From: Winogradskyella pacifica
GTDB lineage: Bacteria > Bacteroidota > Bacteroidia > Flavobacteriales > Flavobacteriaceae
Assembly (NCBI RefSeq): GCF_013403915.1
Contig: NZ_JABFDI010000006.1
Location: forward strand, 62,001-126,000
Direction of reading: 5' to 3'
Length of the DNA stretch: 64,000 nt
The translations under genes and the position numbers were made by a program. This document shows, in pieces, positions 1-7,632 of this stretch (position 1 is its first letter; every line of letters begins with the position of its first letter). The notes beneath the pieces are model-generated. The model saw nothing but the letters and a program-made list of their open reading frames with translations, made no database searches and was not told where the DNA came from.

Positions 1-379
1 GGATTTTGATTTATTAATTAATAAATTACAGGAAAAATTAGCCAAAAATGGTAGTATTATATCTTACGACCCTTTAGAAACAAGTTTTCCTATAAAGTTT
101 GTAAGAATGCTGTATAGACCTTTTCAGTCCGATAAAGACTGGGAATGGCCATTTACTAAGGTGACCTTAAAAAAATTAGATTCAAGTTTTAATATCGTGG
201 AAAAAAGAGGAATTCTCGGCCAAAGTAAATATGGTTTATTATTAAATTACTCGCCTTTATCCTCTGTGTCAAAAAAAGCTAAAATTCTAAAAATGATTGA
301 TAACGATTGGAATGCTGAAAATTGGACAGATATCTACCCATGTATGCACCTTACTATGCTGTTAAGAAATAAAGTATAA
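1..379 (+). CDS. Methyltransferase-like protein, 3' end only
   Basis: The frame is open from base 2 and runs 125 codons to TAA at 377-379; the start lies outside the window. The stretch NGSIISYDPLETSFP followed by RMLYRP and DWEWPFT resembles the C-terminal half of class I SAM-dependent methyltransferases, where a glycine turn and a strand ending in a D/E-P motif follow the cofactor fold. The SAM-binding GxGxG loop, if present, would be upstream, so the assignment is weak. The next gene on the same strand is a polysaccharide-initiating sugar transferase, so a role in surface polysaccharide assembly is plausible by context. It could instead be another small enzyme of such a locus. Confidence 0.45.
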   Translation, partial: DFDLLINKLQEKLAKNGSIISYDPLETSFPIKFVRMLYRPFQSDKDWEWPFTKVTLKKLDSSFNIVEKRGILGQSKYGLLLNYSPLSSVSKKAKILKMIDNDWNAENWTDIYPCMHLTMLLRNKV

Positions 380-671
380 TACTTTTTTTATTTGTGGTGT
401 GCGTTATTCACTGAATCCTATCTTAAATAAATAGCGTTTTTTTAATTATTATATTACACTTTTAATTAATACAAATTATTGATGTTTTAATATCATTATT
501 TTACTATGTAAACGGACAAAATATTAATGACGTTGAAAGTTAAAAAAGTTCACAGAAAACGGAAAACCTTAATTAACCTGATATAATGCTCAAAAGGAAA
601 GTTCTTTTATTCTAAATAAATGTTAAAAAACCATTAGACTTCTTATATTTACAGCAGAGTTTATATAAATA

Positions 672-2066
672 ATGTCTAAGAAAAAAAGTATACATTTCGA
701 GGTTTCTGAGCGTAAGATTCTGCTGAGGGTTGTTGACTTATTAATGGTGTTTTTTGGTGTCTATGCCTTAAGTTATCATTTTGATTTTGAATACATTGTT
801 TTTAGCAAAGAGAATAGTGTTGCCTTAATCTTATTAGGGGTTTATGTTACACTTTTTGGAACTATTTTTGAACTCTACGATTTACAAAAAGCCAGTCAGC
901 TAGACACGACGTTTAAAAATATTGTCATCACCGCTTCTACGGTACTTTTGTTTTATCTGTTAACTCCGGTGCTAGCTCCATATTTACCAGTAGAGCGTTT
1001 ACAAATTGTATACCTCTATCTTGTTTTAATAACTTCTATTCTTTTATGGCGAATCTTTTACATTAACTTAATAGAATCTCCACGGTTTTATAAACGCGTG
1101 CTTTTAGTTGGTGAAATATCAAATATTGATGGTTTAGTTAAAGCTTTAAACACGTCCGATCCCAATTACAAAATAGTGGGTTTTATTAATAGTGAAGCCT
1201 CGTCTTTAGAATCTGTAAAGTATAATGGACTTCCAGAGTTTGAAGCTAAGGACTTTTTAGAGACAATTAAGAAAGAAAAAATTTCTGAAATTTTAGTGGC
1301 GAGTTTTAACACCGAAGCTATTATGGCAGAAGTGTATCACGATTTAATTTCATTACTAGAACGTGGGTTTAAAATTAGAGATTATACTCAAGTTTATGAA
1401 GAACTGTTACATAAGGTTCCAATTCAATTTGTTGGAAAGGATTTCTATAAATATTTTCCTTTTAGCCGAAGTAATGAGAATAAGCTTTACATATTTGTGC
1501 AGCGTGCCTTTGATGTTGTATTTGCAATTATAGGTTTGTTAATTGGTGTTTCACTATTGCCAATTATTTTACTAGGAAATGTGATAGGGAATAAAGGCCC
1601 TTTATTTTATACCCAAGAGCGTGTTGGTAAAAACAGTATGCCCTTTAATATTTTGAAGTTGAGAAGTATGGTGGTAGACGCCGAACAAGATGGTGCTAAG
1701 TGGGCACAGAAAAATGATTCTAGAATAACAAAATTTGGAATGTTCTTAAGACGCTCTCGTATGGATGAGATTCCTCAATTTTATAACGTACTAAAAGGCG
1801 AAATGAGTATTATTGGACCACGTCCAGAACGTCCGTTTTTTGTGAGTGAACTATCGCGTATTATTCCTTTTTATGAAACACGCCATATTATAAAACCAGG
1901 TCTAACAGGCTGGGCACAAGTAAAAACACGCTATGGAGCTTCCGTTGATGACAGCTTAACCAAACTGCAATACGACTTATTTTACATCAAACATAGAAGC
2001 ATCTTTTTAGACTTTAATATTTTTATTAAAACCCTAAGTACGATTTTGTATTACCGAGGACAGTAG
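672..2066 (+). CDS. Exopolysaccharide polyprenyl glycosylphosphotransferase (WcaJ/WbaP-like)
   Basis: This 464-residue membrane enzyme should transfer a sugar-1-phosphate from a UDP-sugar to undecaprenyl phosphate at the inner membrane, the first step of surface polysaccharide repeat-unit synthesis. Four N-terminal hydrophobic segments (about residues 15-130) are followed by a nucleotide-binding-like soluble domain (about 140-260), one more hydrophobic segment (about 275-300) and the C-terminal bacterial sugar-transferase domain. That domain shows the family signatures RVGKN..PFNILKLRSM, SRMDEIPQFYNVLKGEMS, IGPRPERP and KPGLTGWAQV. The ATG follows about 290 non-coding AT-rich bases with only a weak -7-like box (TATATTTA at 643-650). 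The sugar specificity cannot be read from sequence. Confidence 0.9.
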   Translation: MSKKKSIHFEVSERKILLRVVDLLMVFFGVYALSYHFDFEYIVFSKENSVALILLGVYVTLFGTIFELYDLQKASQLDTTFKNIVITASTVLLFYLLTPVLAPYLPVERLQIVYLYLVLITSILLWRIFYINLIESPRFYKRVLLVGEISNIDGLVKALNTSDPNYKIVGFINSEASSLESVKYNGLPEFEAKDFLETIKKEKISEILVASFNTEAIMAEVYHDLISLLERGFKIRDYTQVYEELLHKVPIQFVGKDFYKYFPFSRSNENKLYIFVQRAFDVVFAIIGLLIGVSLLPIILLGNVIGNKGPLFYTQERVGKNSMPFNILKLRSMVVDAEQDGAKWAQKNDSRITKFGMFLRRSRMDEIPQFYNVLKGEMSIIGPRPERPFFVSELSRIIPFYETRHIIKPGLTGWAQVKTRYGASVDDSLTKLQYDLFYIKHRSIFLDFNIFIKTLSTILYYRGQ

Positions 2067-2073
2067 GTTTTTG

Positions 2074-2108
2074 AGTGAAAAGTGAAAAGTGAAAAGTGAA
2101 GAGTGAAG
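2074..2108. repeat. Heptanucleotide tandem repeat, unit AGTGAAA/AGTGAAG
   Basis: Five contiguous 7-base units (three AGTGAAA, two AGTGAAG) begin 7 bases after the stop codon of the glycosylphosphotransferase gene, followed by a decaying sixth unit. The same GTG-led 7-base period recurs behind recQ. Confidence 0.9.
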
Positions 2109-2133
2109 AGTGTGAAGGTTAAAGTTAAAAGAA

Positions 2134-2262
2134 CTAAGAAAAAGGTTTAATTCGAACACTAAGATTACCATCTATTCCTTCAAGAGAAAACAATAGTTTC
2201 ACGACTCTTTCAAATTGTTTTAGGAATTCTTGAAATCTGAGATCAAATAGGTCAAATAGCAT
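2134..2262 (-). CDS. Possible small protein, 42 residues, unknown
   Basis: An ATG at 2260-2262 opens a 42-codon frame ending in TAG at 2134-2136. The predicted product begins MLFDLFDLRFQEFLKQFE and looks amphipathic-helical (alternating L/F with charged residues), with an ordinary-looking C-terminus rich in G, D and R. I recognise no family. It lies between the heptamer repeat and the Lnb-like gene on the same strand as the latter. It may be a real small gene, the remnant of a larger one, or chance. Confidence 0.25.
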   Translation of the reverse strand: MLFDLFDLRFQEFLKQFERVVKLLFSLEGIDGNLSVRIKPFS

Positions 2263-2342
2263 TGATTGGGTTAATTACATAATACAAATGTAACTAGTTA
2301 TGAATCGAACATTTCCGATTTAAAATGGTCTGGTATTTTAGC

Positions 2343-3512
2343 TTAATTCTGATTAAAGAATTTTACCAAATAGATATATCTTACTAATAGTGCAATGAGT
2401 AATGGAATTAAACCAATTGCAAAGACTTGCACACCGATAATCCAATGCGACGTTAGTAAACAAAGCATTATAATTAGGAACTTTAAATACTTTTTAAACC
2501 AGGTTTTAACTTTTGGCTTAAGCAATTGAGCAACTACAAAAATGTTAAGCGGGAATGCCCATAATACATTATAATTTTGAGCCGTCGCAGAATGGTCAGT
2601 CGCAAACCATAATAACAAAACAACGATACCAATAATTCCTGTAACACTAAAAAGTAATATATCTAACCACTTACTTCGTACCTTATTTTTATAATCCTTA
2701 TAGGTTATAAATAAGATGATAATGGCTAATATACCAATTACCACCAAAGGACTAAATAAGATGCCAGATGCCGCATTTGTATCTTTTTTTTGATACAACA
2801 CCGTTGAATTCTTAATCAAGCTTTCAGACGTACTTGTTTTTGCGGTTTCAAAAAAAGCATGAATATATTTCGGTAAAAACATAAACTCATAGGCTGAAGC
2901 TTGTTTATCAATAACAGCTCCTAATGCGATGTCAATTCCAAAGCTTCCCCAAGTATTTAAGCCGACTTGCTCATGTATAAGTTCTCTAAATGTTTTTGGA
3001 TCTAGATGTTCAGGTGTTATAAAGTTGATATCACCTTTTGTGGTTGTTTGTGCAACATCTCTAATTCGAGTGGCACAATTATCATAGAAAAAATCATATA
3101 AATACCGTCTATTTTCGGGTTTGTAATTGTTTTCTAGGTAATTGAATACATTCTGTTTTTCTTCCCTTGAAAGATTTAAAACCTGTTCTTCAATCGTACG
3201 ATTCGCATTGCTATATGCATAAAAGAAACGATCGAAGTTATGTCTGCTAATGAGATAGTTTAACTTTCCTTGTGCGAATTTTAAATAAAAATTAGGGGCA
3301 TCAAAATCGTACTCACCATAGCCGTAAACAACATCTAGTCCTAAGTTAGTATCTTTTATTCTAAAACCATTATGACCAAAAGCATCATTTAAAGATTCAC
3401 CTGGCCCAATAGTTAATACAGATATTTTAGCAGTATCTGAAAGTTGAAATTGCTGAGCAAATGTTGAAGTAATAGCAAATAGGAAAATAAATGAGAGTAA
3501 CTTTAATTTCAT
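2343..3512 (-). CDS. DUF4105 / Lnb-family protein, probable lipoprotein N-acyltransferase
   Basis: The 389-residue product has an N-terminal signal sequence (to about residue 19, ending in A-Q), a periplasmic DUF4105 domain (about 25-240) and five hydrophobic segments towards the C-terminus. The domain carries FGHNGFRI and FFYDNCATRIRD, whose conserved His and Cys resemble a thiol-acyltransferase/NlpC-P60-like active site. In Bacteroides a DUF4105 protein named Lnb was reported as the lipoprotein N-acyltransferase that replaces Lnt; the same soluble-plus-membrane architecture is seen here. Whether this copy performs that reaction is inference. Its start is 8 bases from the stop of the PorV2-like gene, so the two probably form an operon of outer-membrane biogenesis functions. 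Confidence 0.75.
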   Translation of the reverse strand: MKLKLLSFIFLFAITSTFAQQFQLSDTAKISVLTIGPGESLNDAFGHNGFRIKDTNLGLDVVYGYGEYDFDAPNFYLKFAQGKLNYLISRHNFDRFFYAYSNANRTIEEQVLNLSREEKQNVFNYLENNYKPENRRYLYDFFYDNCATRIRDVAQTTTKGDINFITPEHLDPKTFRELIHEQVGLNTWGSFGIDIALGAVIDKQASAYEFMFLPKYIHAFFETAKTSTSESLIKNSTVLYQKKDTNAASGILFSPLVVIGILAIIILFITYKDYKNKVRSKWLDILLFSVTGIIGIVVLLLWFATDHSATAQNYNVLWAFPLNIFVVAQLLKPKVKTWFKKYLKFLIIMLCLLTSHWIIGVQVFAIGLIPLLIALLVRYIYLVKFFNQN

Positions 3513-3520
3513 AAGTAAAA

Positions 3521-4594
3521 CTATCTAAAGACACTAAAGTCTATTTTTAAGGAAAATACGTTAGAATACAACGCCGCACTTTGGTCTCCAATATCGGTAA
3601 AGGCATAATCGATTTGAATACCTCTGTATTTAAAACCAACGCCAAAGTTGGGTTGGAATGTTATTTGTTCGGAGTCATCAATTTGTAGTTCATTTTGAAA
3701 ATTACCCACTCCAGCTCTTAAAAACACTAAATCGGTATAGCCAAATTCAAATCCTAACGCAGGATTGATACTTGCAAACGATGTAGATATTATATCATTA
3801 TTTTGAGCAAAGCGCATATTTAAGTTTGCCGCTGCTAATAAGGAATAGTCATAATGGAAAACCCATTTTTTAGACATTCCTATTTGTAGTTTAGGGATGG
3901 TAATTTCAGTGGTTTCAGGCAACTCTTGGTTTTCGCCATCAACAGCACCACTAATTTGTTCAAATTTATCTTCATCAATAGACCACGCATTATATGTGGT
4001 GGTTATATCTCTGGCCATGATACCAAACTTCCAATCATTTTTGCTTTCAAATTGAATACCAGCATCAAAACCAAAACCCCAAGACGATGCAAAATCACCT
4101 ATAATTCGTCGGATAATTTTAGCATTCACTCCAAAATTTAAACCATCTAAAGGGAGTTTTCTAGCATATGAAAATGTGAGTCCATAATCGGCTGTAGAAA
4201 ACGTACTTATTCTATCGTAATTAATATTGCCTTGGTCATCTATTAATTGTGTGGTATCTAAAATATCATCGACGCCAAATCGTATAAGCGAGAAGCCAAC
4301 AGCACTTTTGTCATCTATAGGCATACCATAAGCGATATAGTTGTAATTGGCAATATTAGCAAAGTAGCTAGAGTGCATTAAAGCCAGTTGACTGTCTTCA
4401 AGATGTACCAATCCAGCAGGATTCCAATAGCTAGAATTAACATCGTCCGTTTGAGATACAACAGCGTTACTCATACCCAAAGCAGCAGCATCAACACCAA
4501 TATTCATAAATTCATTTGAATATTTTCGGGTTGTCTGTGCTGAAACCATAAGAGTAGCAAGTGTCAATACCAAACTAAACACATAATGTCGCAT
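3521..4594 (-). CDS. PorV/PorQ-family outer-membrane protein (putative T9SS PorV2)
   Basis: A 357-residue protein with a signal peptide (cleavage after about residue 19, VSAQ) and a beta-barrel-like body of alternating hydrophobic strands ending in phenylalanine/arginine. The motif GVDAAALGMSNA followed by YWNPAGL is the hallmark of the PorV/PorQ (UPF0164) family, FadL-like barrels that work with the type IX secretion system. PorV shuttles cargo from the translocon to the attachment complex; this variant matches what is usually annotated PorV2, whose exact job is unclear. It is the first gene of a likely two-gene operon with the Lnb-like gene. Several T9SS cargo proteins are encoded elsewhere in the window, in keeping with an active system. 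Confidence 0.8.
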   Translation of the reverse strand: MRHYVFSLVLTLATLMVSAQTTRKYSNEFMNIGVDAAALGMSNAVVSQTDDVNSSYWNPAGLVHLEDSQLALMHSSYFANIANYNYIAYGMPIDDKSAVGFSLIRFGVDDILDTTQLIDDQGNINYDRISTFSTADYGLTFSYARKLPLDGLNFGVNAKIIRRIIGDFASSWGFGFDAGIQFESKNDWKFGIMARDITTTYNAWSIDEDKFEQISGAVDGENQELPETTEITIPKLQIGMSKKWVFHYDYSLLAAANLNMRFAQNNDIISTSFASINPALGFEFGYTDLVFLRAGVGNFQNELQIDDSEQITFQPNFGVGFKYRGIQIDYAFTDIGDQSAALYSNVFSLKIDFSVFR

Positions 4595-4900
4595 ATAAAT
4601 CGTTTCTTTTTAGCTTACTTTTTATTAAAAATTGTTACCGTAACAAAGGCTATGCTAAGAATTTGTAATTTCAATTAATCTAAAAATAATTCAATTTCTT
4701 TATACGACATTAGTTTTTCAATTTGATATAAGAGAATTACATAGTAACTGTTCAATAGCAAAATTTTTTTACAAAGATGCATAATATTTTTCTATCTATT
4801 TAACTCTATAAGTCTGTTCTTATTGTTTTCTTTTAAAGTAAATTGAAAATAATATGAGATTAGACACAAATTCTTTTATATTTTTACAAAAAATACATCT
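4595..4900. other. Divergent intergenic region
   Basis: This 306-base AT-rich gap separates the leftward PorV2-like gene from the rightward pssA and should hold both promoters. A weak -7-like box (TATATTTT at 4877-4884) lies about 17 bases before the pssA ATG. I see no repeat, RNA structure or reading frame worth calling. Confidence 0.5.
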
Positions 4901-5656
4901 ATGAGTTTTAAAAGACACATTCCTAATTTTGTTACACTTCTTAACCTGTTTGCGGGTTGTATAGCTGTGATATTTGCTGTAAATGGTAACTTTATTGTTG
5001 CCGCTATTTTTGTGTTTTTAGGAGTGTTTTTCGACTTCTTTGATGGCCTTTTGGCGCGTAAACTAAATGTGCAGAGTCCATTGGGTATTCAACTAGATTC
5101 TTTAGCCGATTTGGTAACTAGTGGAGTAGTGCCGGGTATTATAATGTTTAAGCTTATTTCGTTGACTATTGACGCACCAGATTATTCAGCCTATAATGAT
5201 AACTGGAATTCTGTTTTTCACTGGCAAGGCTTTAAAATGTCTCTATTACCTTTAATAGGTTTGTTTATTACCCTAGCGTCTGCTTATCGTTTGGCTAAAT
5301 TTAATATAGACGAAGATCAACAATCGTATTTTAAAGGTTTACCGGTTCCTGCAAATACTTTAGTGATATTATCACTGCCATTAATTCTAGAATATCAGAA
5401 TAATGATCTTATGAATTCTATAATTATTAATAAATGGTTCCTAATCGGTTTAACCTTTTTGAGTTGTTATCTTTTAAATTCTAACATTAAATTATTTGCT
5501 TTAAAATTTAAGAATTGGGGATTTAAAGACAATAGTGTACGTTATATCTTTCTTTTACTGAGTGTAGTCCTTTTAATTGTGCTTCACTTTGCAGCAATTC
5601 CTCTTGTTATCGGTTTATATATTGCTCTTTCTTTATTGACACAGTCTAAAATTTAA
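4901..5656 (+). CDS. pssA: CDP-diacylglycerol--serine O-phosphatidyltransferase
   Basis: This 251-residue integral membrane enzyme makes phosphatidylserine from CDP-diacylglycerol and serine, the precursor of phosphatidylethanolamine. The CDP-alcohol phosphatidyltransferase signature D-G-x2-A-R-x8-G-x3-D-x3-D is present: FDGLLARKLNVQSPLGIQLD followed by SLAD (about residues 47-72). About seven to eight hydrophobic segments cover the chain, as expected. The N-terminus SFKRHIPNFVTLLNLFAGC is typical of the PssA branch in Bacteroidota rather than PgsA. The DUF808 gene follows 24 bases downstream on the same strand and could be co-transcribed. Confidence 0.92.
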   Translation: MSFKRHIPNFVTLLNLFAGCIAVIFAVNGNFIVAAIFVFLGVFFDFFDGLLARKLNVQSPLGIQLDSLADLVTSGVVPGIIMFKLISLTIDAPDYSAYNDNWNSVFHWQGFKMSLLPLIGLFITLASAYRLAKFNIDEDQQSYFKGLPVPANTLVILSLPLILEYQNNDLMNSIIINKWFLIGLTFLSCYLLNSNIKLFALKFKNWGFKDNSVRYIFLLLSVVLLIVLHFAAIPLVIGLYIALSLLTQSKI

Positions 5657-5680
5657 TTTCACCCAACTTAACTATTATTA

Positions 5681-6562
5681 ATGGCTTCAGGATTTTTTGC
5701 ACTATTAGATGATATCGCAGCTATAATGGATGATGTCGCTGCAATGACTAAAATTACCACAAAGAAAACAGCAGGTATTTTAGGAGATGATTTAGCAGTG
5801 AATGCTGAAAAGGCTTCAGGTTTTATTTCTTCTCGTGAAATCCCAGTATTATGGGCTATTACCAAAGGATCAATGCTTAATAAGATCATCATATTACCAT
5901 TGGCATTTTTGTTAAGTGCCTTTATTCCATGGGCTGTTATCCTGATTTTAATACTTGGTGGTTTGTACTTAGCCTATGAAGGTGCAGAAAAAATATATGA
6001 ATTTATAGTACCACATCCTAAAGAGGTAACGGTTAATCTTAAAAAAGATTTAACGAAAGACGAATTATTAGATTTAGAGACATCTAAAATAAAATCAGCT
6101 GTCGTAACAGACTTCATTTTATCGGTTGAAATTGTAATTATAGCTTTAGGTTCTGTAGTTAATGAGCCTATAGTAACACAGGTCATTGTGGTTTCTATTG
6201 TGGCTTTAATCGCTACAATAGGTGTTTATGGTATAGTGGCATTAATTGTACGAATGGACGATTTGGGATTAAAATTTATTAGCAAAAGCAATGGTAAAAG
6301 CGGATTTTTATTTGGATTAGGAACGTTTTTAGTGAAAGCGTTGCCAATCATCATTAGAAGTTTATCAGTTATTGGTACAATCGCTTTACTCTTAGTTGCT
6401 GGTGGTATTTTTGTTCACAACATTGAGTTTATGCATCATGTCTTAGAACAAATTCCTTCGATTTTAAGAGATTTTATTGTTGGACTTGCTGCAGGAGCTG
6501 TTTGTTTACTCTTAGTCAATGGTGTGAAGTTATTACTTCCTAGCAAAAAAAATAAGCATTAA
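5681..6562 (+). CDS. DUF808 family inner-membrane protein (YedI-like)
   Basis: The 293-residue protein starts with the conserved N-terminus SGFFALLDDIAAIMDDVAAM and has KTAGILGDDLAVNAEKASGF, both typical of DUF808. Several hydrophobic segments (about residues 68-100, 140-200, 210-250, 255-285) mark it as a polytopic membrane protein. The biochemical role of the family is not known to me. The last twelve residues (VKLLLPSKKNKH) and the stop are repeated, with changes, about 1 kb downstream beyond the REP/transposase element, so the 3' end of this gene has been involved in a rearrangement. It lies 24 bases after pssA. Confidence 0.88.
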   Translation: MASGFFALLDDIAAIMDDVAAMTKITTKKTAGILGDDLAVNAEKASGFISSREIPVLWAITKGSMLNKIIILPLAFLLSAFIPWAVILILILGGLYLAYEGAEKIYEFIVPHPKEVTVNLKKDLTKDELLDLETSKIKSAVVTDFILSVEIVIIALGSVVNEPIVTQVIVVSIVALIATIGVYGIVALIVRMDDLGLKFISKSNGKSGFLFGLGTFLVKALPIIIRSLSVIGTIALLLVAGGIFVHNIEFMHHVLEQIPSILRDFIVGLAAGAVCLLLVNGVKLLLPSKKNKH

Positions 6563-6563
6563 A
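6527..6563 (+). repeat. Copy A of a 37-base duplicated gene tail
   Basis: These bases encode the C-terminal KLLLPSKKNKH and stop of the DUF808 gene. A second copy with 32 of 37 identical bases lies at 7519-7555, after the REP/transposase element; together they bracket it like a long, aged target duplication. Confidence 0.85.
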
Positions 6564-6584
6564 ATTCTATTGTTTTTTTTTGTA

Positions 6585-6609
6585 ATTGTTGGAGGAAAAC
6601 ACCAACAAT
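6585..6609 (+). repeat. REP hairpin 1
   Basis: Inverted repeat ATTGTTGG (6585-6592) and CCAACAAT (6602-6609) around a GAAAA-type loop, followed by the GGC tail (6610-6612). It starts 22 bases after the DUF808 stop codon, so it may also act as a transcription end structure. Confidence 0.8.
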
Positions 6610-6653
6610 GGCTAAGTGGAAAATAGCAATAATGGCATGGCGAGCCTCAAGTT

Positions 6654-6680
6654 GCCGACGTTGGTGTTTTTCACCAACGT
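6654..6680 (-). repeat. REP hairpin 2, inverted orientation
   Basis: ACGTTGGTG (6658-6666), five T, CACCAACGT (6672-6680): a perfect 9-base stem. The conserved GGC tail appears as GCC on the left (6654-6656), so this copy points the opposite way to the other REPs and lies just upstream of the transposase. The outer stem bases differ from the other copies on both arms, preserving pairing. Confidence 0.85.
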
Positions 6681-6702
6681 GTTACTTTCTTAAATAAAAA
6701 AT

Positions 6703-7299
6703 TTGTATCATCACTGTGTTTATGGCAGTTGTGAATTCGATTCTGAATGTTTTTTACAAATTACAATTTATAATGATTTTAAAACCTTTGATAATAGACG
6801 ATTGTCCACAGTTTTTTACTGCGACAATTTTGGATTGGAAAAGCTCTTACAGCCGGAAAAATATAAGCTAATTATCATTCAGTCTTTACAGTATTTAGTG
6901 AACGAAAAATGAGTAATAGTTTATGGTTATGTGATAATGGATAATCATATCCACCTTATATGGAAACCAACACAATTATATTCTTTAAAGCATACACAGT
7001 TGAGTTTTATGAAATTTACAGCACAACGTATTAAACAAGATTTAGAACTAAATCATCGCGCAGTTTTAAAACATTTTCTTGTTGAATCTAAGGATAGGAT
7101 GTATCAGTTTTGGAAACGAAGTTCCCTTTGTATTAATCTGTACTCTAACGATATCATTGCGCAGAAATTGAATTACATTCATCAAAATCCTGTAAAAGCG
7201 GGTTTGTGTAATTATCCTGAGAACTATAGGTTTTAATCTGCTCAGTTTTATAATGAAGAAAAGGATGATTTTAGTTTTGTTACTGATTTTAGAATATGA
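6703..7299 (+). pseudogene. REP-associated tyrosine transposase (RAYT, Y1/IS200-like), broken by stop codons
   Basis: One reading frame encodes a Y1-type single-strand transposase but is interrupted by TGA at 6910-6912 and TAA at 7234-7236. Read through, the parts join as SLQYLVNEK-stop-VIVYGYVIMDNHIHLIW and then YRF-stop-SAQFYNEEKDDFSFVTDF, matching the usual order of the family. The HUH metal-binding motif (NHIHLIW) and the helix with the likely nucleophile Tyr (KLNYIHQNPVKAGL) survive. The extreme N-terminus (before about 6800) is not recognisable, so the original start is uncertain. RAYTs are thought to be single-copy enzymes tied to REP hairpins, and REPs flank this one on both sides. 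It cannot make an intact protein without readthrough. Confidence 0.8.
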
Positions 7300-7331
7300 T
7301 TGCGTGATTCTAGATTTTTATTAAAGGCGTA

Positions 7332-7359
7332 ATTGTTGGTGGAAAACACCAACAATGGC
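7332..7359 (+). repeat. REP hairpin 3
   Basis: ATTGTTGGTG (7332-7341) and CACCAACAAT (7347-7356) form a perfect 10-base stem, followed by the GGC tail (7357-7359). It lies 32 bases after the last recognisable transposase codon, in direct orientation. Confidence 0.9.
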
Positions 7360-7445
7360 TTGTTTTTTAATACTTGTGAATGGCATTAAAATACTGTTTT
7401 TTAAGAATGGGAACAGGTTTGGTTAGTATTTTGATATTGCAATGC

Positions 7446-7473
7446 ATTGTTGGTGAAAAACACCAACAATGGC
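7446..7473 (+). repeat. REP hairpin 4
   Basis: ATTGTTGGTG (7446-7455), AAAAA loop, CACCAACAAT (7461-7470), then GGC (7471-7473). Same orientation and stem as hairpin 3, with one change in the loop. Confidence 0.9.
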
Positions 7474-7480
7474 AAATAAA

Positions 7481-7517
7481 AACACCAAAAATGGCGAAGG
7501 TAAACACCAACAATGGC
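7481..7517 (+). repeat. Two REP half-sites in tandem
   Basis: Right-arm-only copies AACACCAAAAATGGC (7481-7495) and AACACCAACAATGGC (7503-7517) follow hairpin 4 with a spacing of 22 bases. They lack the left arm and cannot form the REP stem alone. Confidence 0.8.
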
Positions 7518-7518
7518 A

Positions 7519-7555
7519 AAGTTATTACTTCCTAAAAAAGAAGGTAAGCATTAAA
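7519..7555 (+). repeat. Copy B of the duplicated DUF808 gene tail
   Basis: Thirty-two of 37 bases match 6527-6563. It would encode AKLLLPKKEGKH and stop, in line with the end of the DUF808 protein, but no gene body precedes it; a REP half-site abuts it directly. Confidence 0.85.
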
Positions 7556-7632
7556 TTTGAGTGACTAAATTCGTTTGGTGTTCGCAGATAAGCCTCTATC
7601 AAGACGGAGATAGGAATCAAAAATAACGATAT

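Noticed and set aside
2188-2199. GTTTCACGACTC as a parS site
   Set aside because: Only the left half resembles the consensus; it is not palindromic.
6703-7236. Two separate small genes
   Set aside because: Both parts share one frame and read as consecutive pieces of one transposase split by a TGA.
7332-7517. Spaced repeats considered as a CRISPR-like array
   Set aside because: Units are palindromic REPs at irregular spacing with a linked RAYT pseudogene; no cas genes.
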